Source: Phylloscopus collybita
Taxonomy: Eukaryota; Chordata; Aves; Passeriformes; Phylloscopidae
Assembly (NCBI GenBank): GCA_027886175.1
Contig: JAJNNQ010000019.1
Coordinates: forward strand, 12,448,501 to 12,512,500
Reading direction: 5' to 3'
DNA length: 64,000 nt
Notes under the pieces: generated by a model
Told to the model about the DNA's origin: nothing
Database searches by the model: none
What the model saw: only the letters and a program-made list of their open reading frames with translations
Part shown: positions 26,501-40,295 of the stretch, in pieces
Position numbering within the stretch: position 1 is the first letter of the stretch
Layout of the letters: the number at the start of each line of letters is the position of its first letter
Position numbers and translations under genes: made by a program

Positions 26501-28597
26501 TGATTGTGCTCTCTCTGATGTGGACTCTGCTAAGTATGGGTAGGAATCCTATTACTGACCACTACAAAGGACTGTGTGGTTTAGTTCAGAATATAAAATT
26601 CATATTATGAATGCTGTATGGGGGCGGAGGGTGGGGGGGAGGGAAGTAATATTAGCCTTCTGAAGAAGAGGAGACTGTCATGAATAATGCAGCAGTGGCT
26701 CTCCGGGAGTCACACAAATAGATCGGATTTAAGATTCTTTTCCCAGTGATAAGGTCATCCATAGGGATGCTTTACATTTCTGCAGCACTTCCCAGGTACA
26801 GGTCTCAAAGCACCACCAAGCCTGGAAAGAACTGTGATTTCACAGAACCTGAGAGGCTGGCAAGTGTCAATAGAGAAGATGTGGGGAAAGAAAAGGGCAG
26901 AGGAACAAAAAAGCAGAGCTGCCCACTGAGTTGGCACAGACAGACCCAGCCCAGCCCAGCTCTGCCTCTGATTTGTGCTGTTTTGTCAGAGGGTTGTTTG
27001 CCCAGGCCTTGTCTCAGTGTGAACCCAAGCGTCCCTGAGGGTCAGATGGAAGTCTGTGGCAGTGACTGTCCCAAAATAAAGGTTTGGAAAAACTCCATAG
27101 AAATTTGATCAGTAAAGTCAGCCCCTGGCTCCTGGGGCCTCCGTGTCATCCCCAGTGATTTTTGCGTGGCACTGTGCAGAGCAAAGCTGGATGCTGCTGG
27201 CAACATCCCAGACATTTTCAACCATGGCACCCCTTCCCTCAGCTTGCTCTGTTCCTGCACAGCCAAGGGCCTCCCAGGAGAGCTGAGATGTGCCTGCTGT
27301 GGCAGGTGGGCACCTCAGCCCAGGAGTGTGGCTGGGGAGGGCAGGCAGTGCTGCTGGGCCACCCCTCCTGAGGCACCACCAGCTTGGGTGGAGCTGCCCA
27401 TTGACCACAGAGCCAGCTTTGGGCACAGCTCCCAGTGCTCTCCCTCTGTCCATTCAGGATGGGGAAAGCAGAAATATCCTGAGCTCTGCTTCACTGCCGT
27501 GTGACTTCCTCTGCTGCCAACACCTTGGTAATCAATGCTGGACACAGAAACGACAACTCCCTGGGAGAAACACGTAACCCCATGGCTCGGTCCCACCAGC
27601 TGAGTGCCAGGACTGTGGCAGCTGCTGACACCATATTTCTGTGTGCTTTGGGTAGGGAACCAATTTTTTTTGTTGCCTTTTTTTTAATATAAACTTGAAT
27701 CAACAGCAGCAATAATGAAGTGGGAGCATATCTTTAGGTCAAAAAATATCCTTGACACAGTCTCTGCTAATGCCATCTGCAACAATTCATAACTTAATGT
27801 GAGAAAATAGAAAAGCATCATCTTCACTTTCTCCTGTGGAGCTGAGTCTATAAGAAGCAAGACCATTTTACTAAGAAAAAGCACTTAACCCAGGAGAGAA
27901 TTGAGAGCAAACACCAGTAACACAACGTGCTTTAGATAAAACAGTATTTTTCTGCCCCTTGATCTCGCTCAGTCTTAAGCCAATTTTGGCAGGTACTGCT
28001 GTATTAAGTGGTCAGTCCCCTGTAGTGGTCACACACTGTTTTACTGGAGGTCTGACAGCAGCTATAGGAGAGATAAAATTAACCCTTTGGCTCCAATGGC
28101 TCCAATGGATCTTATTGCCCACAACTGGGAACACATCAAGAATTTCTAGCTCTCGGCCTCATGGGGTTAATGGCAATCTGTTGCTGATTTCCCTGGACAA
28201 TCAGAGTAGCAAACACTGGACTGTTTAATGAGGCCCAGAGGACAATGCTGGCACACAAGGCTGTGAAGATCTGGACAAACCAAGGAAAAGTAAAATGAAA
28301 ACAAACATGGATGTTTATTTTCCTAACTCACCAGTTGCAAACAGAATTTCATTTAATAAACCATGAAATGTTTCACGGAGTTTCTGTATATTATTGTAAG
28401 AGCAGCTGGGCAATGTAAAAGTTACTTTCCCTCCTCTTTGTTATGCTGCTCCATATCCAGCTCTCATCCAAACAAAGTTGTATTTATTTATGTGTTAATA
28501 TGTTTATCATTTTATTCCTTATCGTGCTTTTCTGAAGTGACTTCAGTTGTGACTTAAAGCATCATCATTTGTAGGGTCTCCAACACAGGGCAAAACC
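20519..28597. other. Intergenic DNA, no gene supported
   Basis: Contains T-rich runs near 21039-21081, a GC-richer patch at about 27120-27500 and the G-quadruplex motif near 26620. The 131-codon frame at 23696-24091 (minus) has no recognisable domain. Confidence 0.7.
26620..26643 (+). other. Putative G-quadruplex motif
   Basis: Four G runs of 5, 3, 7 and 3 are separated by loops of 4, 1 and 1 bases, fitting the G3+N1-7 rule. It stands alone in AT-rich intergenic DNA. Folding is predicted from the pattern only. Confidence 0.7.
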
Positions 28598-28710
28598 AGG
28601 GAATCACTGAGGTTGGAAGGGACATCTGGAGGACTCTGCTCCAGCCCCCTTCCTACCCAGCTCCTGCAGAGCCAAGTTGGAAATTACATTAGGTTGCTCA
28701 CAATAGAGCA
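28598..28710 (-). repeat. CR1 LINE 3' end remnant (minus orientation)
   Basis: GAATCACTGAGGTTGGAAGG followed by GACATCTGGAGG, CCAGCCCCCTTCC and AGGTTGCTCA matches the reverse complement of avian CR1 3' ends in motif order. It is truncated at the 5' end, as usual for CR1, and diverged. Confidence 0.75.
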
Positions 28711-31700
28711 TGAAAGAAAAGCTTTTCTTGGCCATGGAATGGGGAAAGTTTTCTGGTGAACTGGAGAGAGAAAAGTTAGCTGAGTTTCTGTTTGCTCTTT
28801 TTTTTTTTTCTTTTGTACCTGAAACAAACTGGAATTTACATGAATGTTTTTCAATTATCCTAAGGGAGAAAAATCAGCGTGTATTTCCTATATCAGGAAA
28901 TGATCCCTACTTGAGGAACACATAAAAATGTGCTGAATTTGAGCGTGTACTTGAGTCCCTACTGTGGTAAACGAGCACATGCTTTGAGTTAATCTCTTAC
29001 TGAAGCACTTCCCTGATTCAGGATGACATAGTGCTTGTGAACAATTTTTCTTGAACAGATCCTTGATGCATACATAATGCTTGGTACCTGCTTTTTTACT
29101 GATGCCCCTGTTTTGTTTTCGTTCCTTGATTGGATGAATGTAAACTAGTGGAAAGGGCAATAAATCAAGAGAGATTTGAAGATGGCAGAGAAAATTCTGT
29201 CGCTGTAAACCTATGAGCAACCATGAGAATTTCTGCAAGACTTTTGTGGTTTTTTTCAGTGAACCAAAAATTCTGTCACATTGGTTCAGGGGTTTTACTT
29301 GTTCATGTGTTCATAGAAGTTGCAGCATTTGGTTAAAGCCCGTTTGTAGCAAGCTGCTGTCCAGAGTGGGTGAATGTCAGCTTTGTCTCACAAGGTTTAT
29401 AAGGTTGCATTGATATTTGAACAATTAGTTGCATTCCAACACAATGAGGTTCTTAATTCCCTCAAAACTTCCTTCACTGCCAAATATGCAAGCACATCCA
29501 CTTAAAACAACACAATTACTGTTGTAATTACGATAAGATTTTAAACCCCCTCCCATTATTTCTGGATTCTTTTCAGCCAGCATCTCCAAAATTTCCCCGC
29601 AGGAGAGGATCAATGGGTACATTTGTATCAGCTCTGTGTGCTTGAGAATATGATACCAATCTAATTGCGTGGTGTTACTGAAACCCATTTCCACACATCT
29701 GGGCATATGAGATAGAACATTAGATAGTCCTGTCCTCCCCTTTTAAACACACACTGATCCCACTGGACTGAGAAATGAAGCAGAAGGGAATTGGTGCTAC
29801 GTGGCAAACTCAGATAAGCATCGGGAGGCACTAACACCTGCGATTTCATGGGCAATGGCAAATGAATGACCAATTAGCAAGAGGGACAGTGTAATGTGGC
29901 ACTGTAATTATGCTCATTAATGGCACTGCAGGATTGTATCTCCCACTCAGTGGTTTCTGTCTTTTGGAAGGGAGCAGATCACAGCTGAAATGCAGCAATT
30001 GGAGAGGATTTTAGTAGGGATAGAGATAAAAGCGAACTTGGTTGTGGTTTTCAACATGTAAATGATGGAGATTCATGGACTAAAGACCAGTGAATGGGAA
30101 CTGTGGTCAGCAAGTGGGAGCTGCTGGTGGGCTATGGCTCAGAAAAGGGTAGAAGGGTCCTGGCTGTTCCAAGGATATGACCAAGAGCAGCAGAAAAGGA
30201 CTTGGCTCCTGTTGGCCAAGTGGTGGACGTGATGATGTAGAGCTGGCTCAGGGAGGGTCAGCCCCAGCTCTGGCAGCAGAAATGGGGTTTTTTCTGACTG
30301 CACAGGGAATGGTCACTTTTGAAACACCTGGCCAAACTCAAGGGGCAGATGAGACAAGATGGATGGGTGGTTTAATCAGCTTTCTACACCTGCAGGAGCA
30401 GACTCAGAGCAGGCTTGTCCCTGATCTTTCTACCTGGGCTGTTCATTGGTAAATTCTGGTTTTGGGCAACAAGAGGCCTCATCTGCCTGATGGACAGGGA
30501 TCAAATTATGGGCTGGTGATTCCAGAGACTCTCAGGCTGTGTGAAGGAGCACCATCAACCTTCCCAGCTCTCACTCAGCCCAAACAACAGCAAGAAAACT
30601 TTTCTGGCTCTCCATGTTCACCTTTCATTTAATTTTTAAACATTTAGTAAACACAGTTGTAGGGCTTCTCATTAACTTTCGAATCTTTTAGTCATAATTT
30701 TTGATACACAACATTACTTACCAATTAGCTTCTCTTGTTCGTTTAAATTTCTTCGCTCATATTTTAATGGGAGCTAATGATGCCTTTGTTGACTTATTTA
30801 ATGTTATGTAAATGTGGCTATAAACTGTGAAGGGTTTAAAGAGCAGCTCTTTTTTTGCTTACTCATCAGTTTTTTGAGAATATTTGGCATCCTCACAATC
30901 TGCACACATCACCCTGATGAATACGAGTAACTAAGGAGGCAAATAATAATAATTTTGTAAGATAACCAGTGAAAAGTATTAGGTGTAAAATTTGATTTCT
31001 TCCCTTTGCTTATGATTACTTGATTACTCTTTATTTTCTCTTTTTCCTTTTTTTTTTTTTTTTTTTTCTCTAATAGTGCCTGAGGGGACTTTGTGGCAGC
31101 TAACCTAATTTATCATGATATTAAGAAACTGTTAAACTTAGGTGGATGTTTAGATTCTGCTACGCTCAGGTTGCCATACTGTGAGCACACCTTCTTTAGT
31201 TTTGTTTCACAGAACAGAGCCTCTCACTTGTGGTTATACAGGGCCTTTTAATTCAATATAAAAATCCCCTCAAACTGAGATACCAGCTCATGTGTATGTG
31301 TGGATGTGGAAGATACATACAAACAATGAGACACACACATTTGTGTGTAAATTTACTTAACTCTATGGAAAAAAATGTATCTTTATTAAAGAAAGCATTG
31401 ATTCTTGCACATGTCTCTGATGTCCAGCCCTCTGGAGGAAGCAATGCAGCTTATTCAATGTCCCCTTTCTTCTCTACGACTCAGGGCTGCTTCCCTTTGT
31501 CTCCCCTCCACCGTGGCTGCCAAAGGTCAGCCAGGGGGGATGCTCAGAAGCCGGGGGAGAGGAGCCAGTACAGGCTGGATTTGGTTACAGCCACACCGTG
31601 GCACAGAAAAGCTGCTCCCATTGCTAACGAGCAGGAGGTGGGGAGCAGGGAGCCTTGTGAAACTCTCCAGCATGGAGTTTGTAACCAATTGAGCCCTGGT

Positions 31701-34700
31701 TTCTCAAATCTGATGGTAATGCTTTGAAAATGCACTTCAAGCATATCATAGAAAATTTAAATATTTAAATATTCATTTATTCTAATTTTCCTTTTGATAG
31801 GTACCAACCACTAGGCATACATTTCAGCAACTATGAAGGTCTACAGCAAACTGTCTATCAATGTGGATTTTAGCACAATTCACTGTAAATTAGGGAATGA
31901 TTTTCATCTTCTTATCAATGTTTCAGGAACTCCTTCAGTTTGATATTTAACAATTGGGGGCTGAGAAGGAACACTTCAAACAATGAGTGAACAAATTTTA
32001 CCTCCTGTTCCTATCTGTTCTTAAACTTTGTGGGCATGTAGAGTTCTTTCTCTAGAACAGATGCTATTTTTACCAGTGTGGATTTACACAGACAACAGGT
32101 ACAAAAGTACATTCATCACAAACTCTTAAAAATTCTTCAGGGATTTAAACTGAAAAAATAAAAGCCAACAGATATGACATTCAAATGATCTACACATTTT
32201 ATATGATACATAAAATACCAAAATGAAATATTTTGTTGTTGAGGTGTGTCCCACACTATGTTGTCAAGACTTCAATGTTTCCTACCCTAGTAGTCATCTA
32301 ATAATGAAAGTAATATTAGTATATTAAGTTTGTCATGTCATAACTGCTAGAGAAACAAGTTTAGTGCATAGATGTCAGCGACACTATAATAATGCTCTCT
32401 TTGATTACTGATAAATTGTTTCTTGGAGTTTTGCTTTCAATTGCTTTTTTCAACAATTGTCAACTCCTTTATATGCATTTTCAAACTTCCATACGGCTTT
32501 TTGTTAATGATGTTCTGCTGAGCATCGAAAACATACTTCACTTTTGACTTAGTATGACAAGCTACAAACATATCTGCATGTTTTAATAGCAGAAATGTGG
32601 AAATATGTATGCATTCTTCTCCTTGATTAATTGTTTGGTGTTAGAGGAGTTCAAAAGCTCGTGTCAAAGGCACAGTGGTGATATTGGTGCCACAAGTATG
32701 AAATTTTGCAGAAGGCACAGTGCTCATCCCCATGAGTGATGCCAAATCCTTTCCATCACATCCCAGTGCTGCCCATGCCAAACCTGCTGCAAATTTCTAA
32801 ATCCTCTCTCTGGCAGAGCAGAACTTTCTAGTATGTGCTGTTCAGTTTAGGTTCCCCATGAATGCAATGTGCTGGCATGAAGCTCAGTTCTGTGATGGTT
32901 GGGAGCTATGATCTTGTACCATCCATTGTCTTTTATTTGTGTAGCACAGACACAGTGCCAATTGCTGCATATCCCATGTCTGTAGCATAAATCCACTTTC
33001 GTTTCTTATCAGCCCATTGCTTTCTAGGGTCCTTCACTGCTGAAAGGTGGCTTTTTGTGACTGCATCAGTGTGAGCTTCTTCAAGGAGTGCAAAAATATC
33101 TGAGCAGACTAATGAAGACTGCAAAACATGAATGCCTTCTAAAAGGATTGGCACTACAATGAACCATCTATAACTGACATTTCAAACATATTTCTCTCCC
33201 TCCTATTTTGTTTCATAATCCAGAAGTTGTTGAGTGTGTGGAGAGAGTTTTTTTTCCTAAAACACCTTTCTCTCATAATAAGCAGGTAACAAATTCTGTG
33301 GAGGTTACTATTTTCTTGTTCTGAAATCCTGATGAAAGTGAAAGAAGGATGTTTAGATATTAGCTCATTAGGGATATTTAGCAATCTCTCTGTTTACTAG
33401 CAGATATTAGAATTCCTGTTCCCTGCTGTCAGATCAAATCCATCCTGTCGGTCTCAGCTTCATAATATGTAATTTTGGGAAAAAAAATGGAGTCCCGGTG
33501 TATAGTGAGGGGAAGTCAAGTTTATTTAGCCCACAGTTAAATGGAAAATATTGGGGCTGTGGCTGAACATGAAGATTTCACAAGGTCCCAGAATTTCAGC
33601 TGAATTCAGATCAGTCCCCAGGCTTTTGCTTTTTCTTCAAACTTTATCTAAAGAGTCTTGATTTGGGAGTTTTCAAAGCAGAGCAGAAAAACCTTGCAAA
33701 ATCAGGGTTCTTTTACCAGGCTACTTCTAGCTGATCCTTCTGGGGTTAAAAGTTGTGGAAATAACAAATTCACCTGGAAGCTTGGTTGAGAGATGTAGAG
33801 CTGTATCACACTTCCCTTCGAAGAGGTGGTGGGAGGGTGTGCAGACCAGGAGGGTGATGGCCAAGAAGGTGCAGCACAGATCATAACAAATGCAGACACT
33901 GCAGCCTGTTTAGGTTCCTCTCTGTGACTTTTGCATTGAGAGACCTCCTGTGTGCTGTGTAGGTACTCTGGCAGCAGGGAGAGAGGGAGAAGGTTGTATT
34001 TTCTTGCAGGCAGGTAGAAGAGAGAGTCTTTTGTAATCACACTTTCAAAGGAGAGATAAAAAGGAAAAAAGAAGTTCACAGCTTCTGCTGTCATTATGAA
34101 GCCTCTTACCATAGCCTCCCCCTTTACTTTTTCCTTCCTTTGTTTATTCTACTTCACCACGAAATTCACTCATGTAACAATTTACATGAATTAACTTGTG
34201 CCACCATTAGCCTCTTGTGCCTTCCCAGAGCTAGAAACATTCTGCAATTTTAAAGCAGAGTGGTGTTCAGAATGCACTAAAAAGCCACTATTTGGGCTTG
34301 CTTCTAAACCAGCAAATTGCAGCTGAGATCTGCAGCAGACCAGCACAATGCAGCCCCAGCCCTGCTTACCCTGCTCCATCTGCAGCTGCTGGCAAGTGAA
34401 ACCAGAGGCCATTAAGAAAGCTAATGCTTAGCCATTTTTGTTGATGGATTCAGCACTAGAACAATATTTTGCAGGGAAGCTGGACAAAAATGCTGTTAGT
34501 TCTCATTAGAGATGGAAGAACTTTGTGAAGCTAGAGGTTTTTGCAAATCAATCATATTGCTTTTTAGGTACACAAACTGAGTCTGACTTCACAAACCATT
34601 TTTTTTCCCTGTCATTGAATTCTCAGGGGGTTTCCCCCTCCCCACACCACCGATGATTAATAAAAAGGGGAAAAAAATCCAAATGTTTTTCTATCTCAGA

Positions 34701-37700
34701 GGAAACTTATTCCTTGTGCTAGCAATAGTAATGTCACCCTTTAAAAGAGTAGACCTTGCAGAAAATAGGATAGGTTCTCTCACTGTTATTTTTTAAGTTC
34801 TGTTTTTCTCAATTATGTTTTTAATTCTCTTTCTTTTCCTTTGTGATCACTCTCTGTTCCCACTTGTATGCTAGCCCAGGCCCTCTCCTTTGCACTCGTG
34901 CTTTCCTCACTCATAAATAAATTTCCCTTTGAGGTTTCCATTTGAGTCCAGGTTTCAGTTCCATTTTTTCATACAAAATGAGTTTGTGTGTTTACTAAAT
35001 CTTACGGATCGTTAAGTGCCATTGTAATAAGGCCTCCGTGGAAAATGTTCATATTTTCTAGGAGCCCATCGTGCTGTTACTGTAGCTGAGTGCCCATGCC
35101 TCCAGCAAGAGGAAACTCAAGATGCAGAAGGAAGGGGGTGAATGCCAGACAGATTTACTGGGGCTAACAGGCCTTTGGAGCCCATAACACTCCTCATCTT
35201 TGCAGTGCTGGCAGCCCCACTCTCCCAGCAGCTCCTCTCTGGCTGCTCGGTCCCATCAGCTCAGTGCAGCTGACTGGCCCATGACCAATACATCTGGCAC
35301 AGGAGTTGCTGGAGCAGAGAAAGTGCAGCAAATGCCTCTTTTTCTCCTCTCACCGAATCCTCCCCTCCAAGTTGGCTGAGCATTTCTCCCCAGAGGGAAA
35401 CATGCCTGCCCCTGGCACACCACAGCCTGGCTTCACGCCACGCTCTCGGCACGAGCGTTGCATACCTGACCCAAAAGGTGAGCATGTGGGCAGGCTGGAG
35501 AGGCAGAGAGGGGAGGATCTGCCCTTTTGGGAAGTGGTGGGATTGTGGCCATGCAGAACAGTCCCTCGTTTGCTTCCCTCAGGGAATAATTCTGCCCATC
35601 TTATTGCATAGATCTCATATATTCTGCAAAAACCCTTCCACACGGCTGCCCCTGGCATACTGGTGCAATCCATACCCTGTGTGTATGTGGTGTGATGGCA
35701 CTGAGTGCTTGGATGGGGGGGTTGGAACATGCTCCAGCTTTGCAAAACATGCCTTTAAATATTTATTCTAAGTGTATCTGTACCATTGTGTGACTAAACC
35801 CTCTCCATTATTCACAGCAATAGATCCGCTTATCATAATGACGTGCTGTCTTTTGAGCATTAAATACAACCCTCAAGTTGCTGTTTGAGGGTTTTGGGTT
35901 TTTTTCCCTCATTCTTTTAAAAAATACTGAGCTATAACACTCTGTTCCTTACTGAATGAGCTGCTGCTCATAAGTGAGCAATCAGCATTATCTAAATAAA
36001 TGAAATATTCTTTGGGGCTCAACAAAATGCTTGTTAGGTTGAAACTAATCTGTAGGAAATGAATGGTGTTTGTTGGTCTTTGAGAACACAGAAGAGATTC
36101 AAGCTCGCTTTAGTATTTCCAGCAGTGCCAACACAAATGTGCAAGTCTCTAAGATACAGAGCTTGTTATTGTTATCAGATGAGGGCTGAAGAGAAATGTG
36201 ACGTTATGTAATTCAGAATTACTACTTGGAAACATGGAAAATAGGCTGCAGAACACACTCAGAGAGTCTGGTTTAAATGTACAGTGGGTAGTCTTTAGTG
36301 GCAGAAGGAAGAGCCCAGTAAACCAGGGGAATCCAGGACGATGCCGACAAAAATTGCTCCTCCAAAGTTCGTGGAAGCCACCTGGACTCAGCACCCTTGA
36401 AAATGAGTCCAGAATATGATTTCCTGAGTGACTGTTGTGTGTTTTGCAATGTTGTGGGCAGGAGCCACTCTCAGGCTATAAAAAGAGTGTTCTTTGATAG
36501 CTCACCTGGCTGGCACTGCCACCGCCCCAAAAACTTGGACAAAGTTCCACCTCTTTTAAACCTCATGATTCCCCAGTGACCACCATGCAGCTTTATCATA
36601 AAACTTTTGATTGAAAACATGCAGCATCTTTCACACCACTCCAAGGCCCAGCTTTGGCTCTTTGCATGCATATTGAACCACCACTCACCCACAAATTGCT
36701 GAAACGGGCAGTGAACCTGCTGGCTACACTCTCACCTTCCTTCCACCAGCCTGGTGGTTTCTGCATTGCTTCCAATTTTATGTTCTGTGTTTCTTTTTAT
36801 GTCCAAAATACCTTCCTCAGAGTAACGGGCAACTTTGTATTTTTGGGCATTCAGAGACCAGATTCTCCTTCAAGTAGTAGTGAGAGGAGACATAGTCCAG
36901 TGCAATGAGTCAGGGGTTATTCTTGTGTGACAGATCCTCCTGGGGGATCTTGGCAACTCGTTTAGGCTGAAATAAAGGTGTTGGGGAACATTTGCCAGGT
37001 GAGGTGCCCATTGGAACTGCTCTTGAAAAGAGGAAGGAAGCTGTTTAAATCAGATGTATAAAGTTAGGCTTCTGGAGATGAATCCCATCTTCAGAATGGG
37101 AAGTTGTAGACCTGGACTGGTTTCTGACCATCTGCTGGGGTGAAAGGATCCATTTTCCTTCATATGACTCTGAGCTAAAATATTTCCCGTAACAAACTTC
37201 TGCGTACAAAAGCAATTTGCAACTTAGAGGGGAAAAGACCTGACATTTTAAAGGCAAACTATCAACTAAAATAAAGTGAAAGGATTATTATGTGCATATG
37301 AAGGATGAGGAATAAATGAGATATTTGTGACATATACAGATTGTTCGTGGAAAAATGATTGCTATGAGTAACATGAAAATTAGCGCCGTACTGCACTTTG
37401 GCAAGTTCATGCCTCTGCTTCTATCTTTAGAGCTTGCTTTTGTAGTATGGCCATCTCAGCGGTGCCTGAGGTTTCTCTTACTCTCTCTTTTTGTGGATAC
37501 TTCTTTTGGACATCAGAAGTGGCGCAATTCCTGGCTCTGGAGTCTCAGAACTGCCCTGGAACCTCACAAAGGTTTCCACCTCTGTGAAAAGCCTGAAAAT
37601 CCAGTTGGCAGAGATTTCCTGCAGGCCAAGCTGCTGGTGGGCCAATGCTCCCTTCTTTGCTCCCAGATCCACAACACTTAAAATTGAACAATGATGTCCT

Positions 37701-40097
37701 TCAAATGAGCCCTCAAATGGAGGCACCAATGTGCCTTCAAAGCTCTGCAGCCTGTGCTCAATGTTCAGCAAGGTCTTACCTACCATCAAAGCCAAAGGGA
37801 AGCACAGCTCTGCACGTTTTGTTGGCCCTTCAGAGGTTTCTTCATAGCCCCAGAGCAGCAGCTCTGCCTTTCCCAGATGTGTTAAGTTCTACCATCAGTC
37901 TGTCCCTCAAAATAAAACTGTGTCTCTTAAACTGGAAAACCATGCTGGAAAGTGGATGAAAAAGCTCAGAGGAGAGAAGGGTGAAAAACTGGGATTATTA
38001 GGAGGTCTAAGCCAAAGGACAATTGAGCTGCATTGTCTCTGAACAGCATGCTTGTGCTAAGAACCTGTAGCACTTTTTAGTTTTGTTTTGCTATCTGCCA
38101 TTGACTGTCACATTTCACAACTTAAGAAACATGTTATTTCTTTGTTTATTTTGTCAGTCTTAGTCTCTGGAGGGAAATTATATCACTGTTTCAGTGGAAT
38201 AGATTTAATTTGTTTGTGTCTTGTTGTCTATAGCATCTATCTAACTACTTATCTCTGAAGTTACCTCTCAGTCAAAGGTTTTCTGTTTCTTTCACATTTT
38301 AACAGAAGGGAATTTGCACTTGATTGCTTTGAACACTTCCTAAGTTTGGTCAGCTATCTATGTATTTATTTTTCTGTTCTAGTGAGGGAAAATGGGAATT
38401 TAAAATGTATGGAGCCAGCAGAGGTTTAGCTGTGATTTGTTTCTAATGTAGAGGAAAATTGCCCAAGTAATCTTATCCCATTCATACAACTAATATGGCC
38501 ATGAGGCTCTGATGTGTTGAACAGTAAACACCACACAACATACCCTTAAGAACTGTGGCTTAAAAGATTTCTTATTTTCCATCACACGCTTCCAGATTTC
38601 GATGAATAAATATCAGGCCCTACTTGCACTAACGTCCATGGGAGGTTTCATGGTTTAAAAGAGAGTAATAGAAGTTCCTGGTTTATAAGCATATTTTATA
38701 AAAATGATAGTTATCATGCATTATGGAGTTAAATGGTAACACTGGGTAGCTATGTGAGGGGAAAAAATTCTGATACAAGCCAGCTACAACAGCCAATTCA
38801 GACTGAGAATGTATAAACCCACTATCAACATTTGGGCAAGGGAGGCCATGCATTCTCCAACAAATGAGGGCTTAATATATGGAATAAATTCTTACTATAT
38901 TTTCTAAAAACCAAAAATTGAGATACCCATGCAGGGAAATGCTCTGACCTGTGTGATACAGGAGACACTTTAGATGAATGTGGAAATTCGTTTGGTCTTA
39001 ATAGCTATCAACAGGGTCAGCTCAGTCACACCTTCACCAAGGGGATCTTTGAGTATATTTATACATACATGCATATAGAGAGAGATGCACACTTCAAAAC
39101 CCAGGACTGAGTGTTGAGAAGATGCAGAAAATGAGGAAGGTTTGAGAAGATGAGGGAGAAGAAGAATTACGTGTATCACCTTCCATACAAGACCACAAGA
39201 AGTCAAATCTTGTCCCATTGTCATCATTGGTGCAATTTTCATCTGCCACACTCTTAAATCTCTTTAATCAAAGTCAGTGTGAAGCACATAGGTCAGGACT
39301 GAATCCAGTCTTCACAGAGTTTTAGTGACCCTCCTAATCTTTTTTAATCAAAATATCTTGTGACATTTGGCAACAGTATTTCACACCTGATGCCAAGCAA
39401 ATTGTTAAGTGGTAATTTAACACGAGGCCTTGCAGGACTTTTAATGGATCAGAACTCATACCTTGCCTCATCCTTTTGCAATGGTATGAGAAATAAGCAG
39501 TTGATTAACCTGGGGCCCTTGAGAAGGGATGGGTATCGGCACCATCCCCACTGTGTTTTATATTGATCTTCTGTACAATTTTACCCTGAGTAAACAAATA
39601 TTAAATGTTGCTCATTCATCTGATGAAATCTACACATGGTTTGACTACAAGCCTGTTTCTTATATGCCACTACCTCCTTTGCCACATCCCCACTATTCCT
39701 TTGAATCTTGTCCAGATCCAGTGGCTGTTGAATTTACATTCTTCTCTGGGCTGTTAATGAGTATATTGATTAATACTGGCTCCGGTATCAATCCCCGTGG
39801 GAGAACAATTGATACTTCTCTCTCCTTTGACACAAAGCCATTGATGATAAGTCATTGGCTCCTAGCTGTTGGATAGATTTTTGTCTACCTTATTGTGTTA
39901 TTATGCAGGCTATGCAACTCCAGCTTTCCTATTGAGTTTGTGAGTAGAACAAAACTAACAATTTACTAAAAATCCAACCATGTCTGCCTTAATTAATTAA
40001 TTTCTCAGTATAATTGGGCTGAGCTTCCTGTCACAGGCCTGCACCAGCTATTACATTGTTCCACATAATCTTGGCCATTTCTGTCAGGTTTTGTTTC
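28711..40097. other. Intergenic DNA, no gene supported
   Basis: AT-rich DNA between the two CR1 remnants. Frames of 165 codons (31230-31727 plus), 136 codons (33702-34112 minus) and 115 codons (39529-39876 plus) are unremarkable for chance and match nothing I know. Any regulatory elements cannot be seen without alignment. Confidence 0.65.
31048..31067 (+). repeat. Poly(T) run of 20
   Basis: A pure T run inside a pyrimidine-rich stretch from about 31026. Confidence 0.92.
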
Positions 40098-40295
40098 TGT
40101 AGAATCATGGGATAATTTAGGATGGAAGGTTATCTGGTCCAAGCCCTGGTTCAAGAAAGGTTTTATTAGATCAAATTGGTCTAGGTTGTGTCCAGTCTAG
40201 TCGTGAACACCTCCAGTGGTGTGGCTACACAAGCTCTCTGGGCTTTTTTCAGCCCATTTCCATGCCCTGTGATTCTTCAGAGTGGGAATTTCATG
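40098..40295 (-). repeat. CR1 LINE 3' end remnant (minus orientation), older
   Basis: The stretch begins AGAATCATGGGATAATTTAG, then GGATGGAAGG and TCTGGTCCAAGCC, and continues with GTGAACACCTCCAGTGGTG and CTCTCTGGGCT. These occur in the order found in reverse-complement CR1 (the GAACACCTCCAGGGATGG region). Divergence is high, so this is an ancient copy. The left edge is fairly clear; the right edge is approximate. Confidence 0.75.

Noticed and set aside
31230..31727. 165-codon plus-strand frame
   Set aside because: It overlaps frames in other phases and on the other strand, shows no family motif and no splice context, and its length is within chance for 64 kb.
39529..39876. 115-codon plus-strand frame with hydrophobic stretches
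   Set aside because: No recognisable protein family, promoter or splice structure; the composition follows the local AT-rich DNA.
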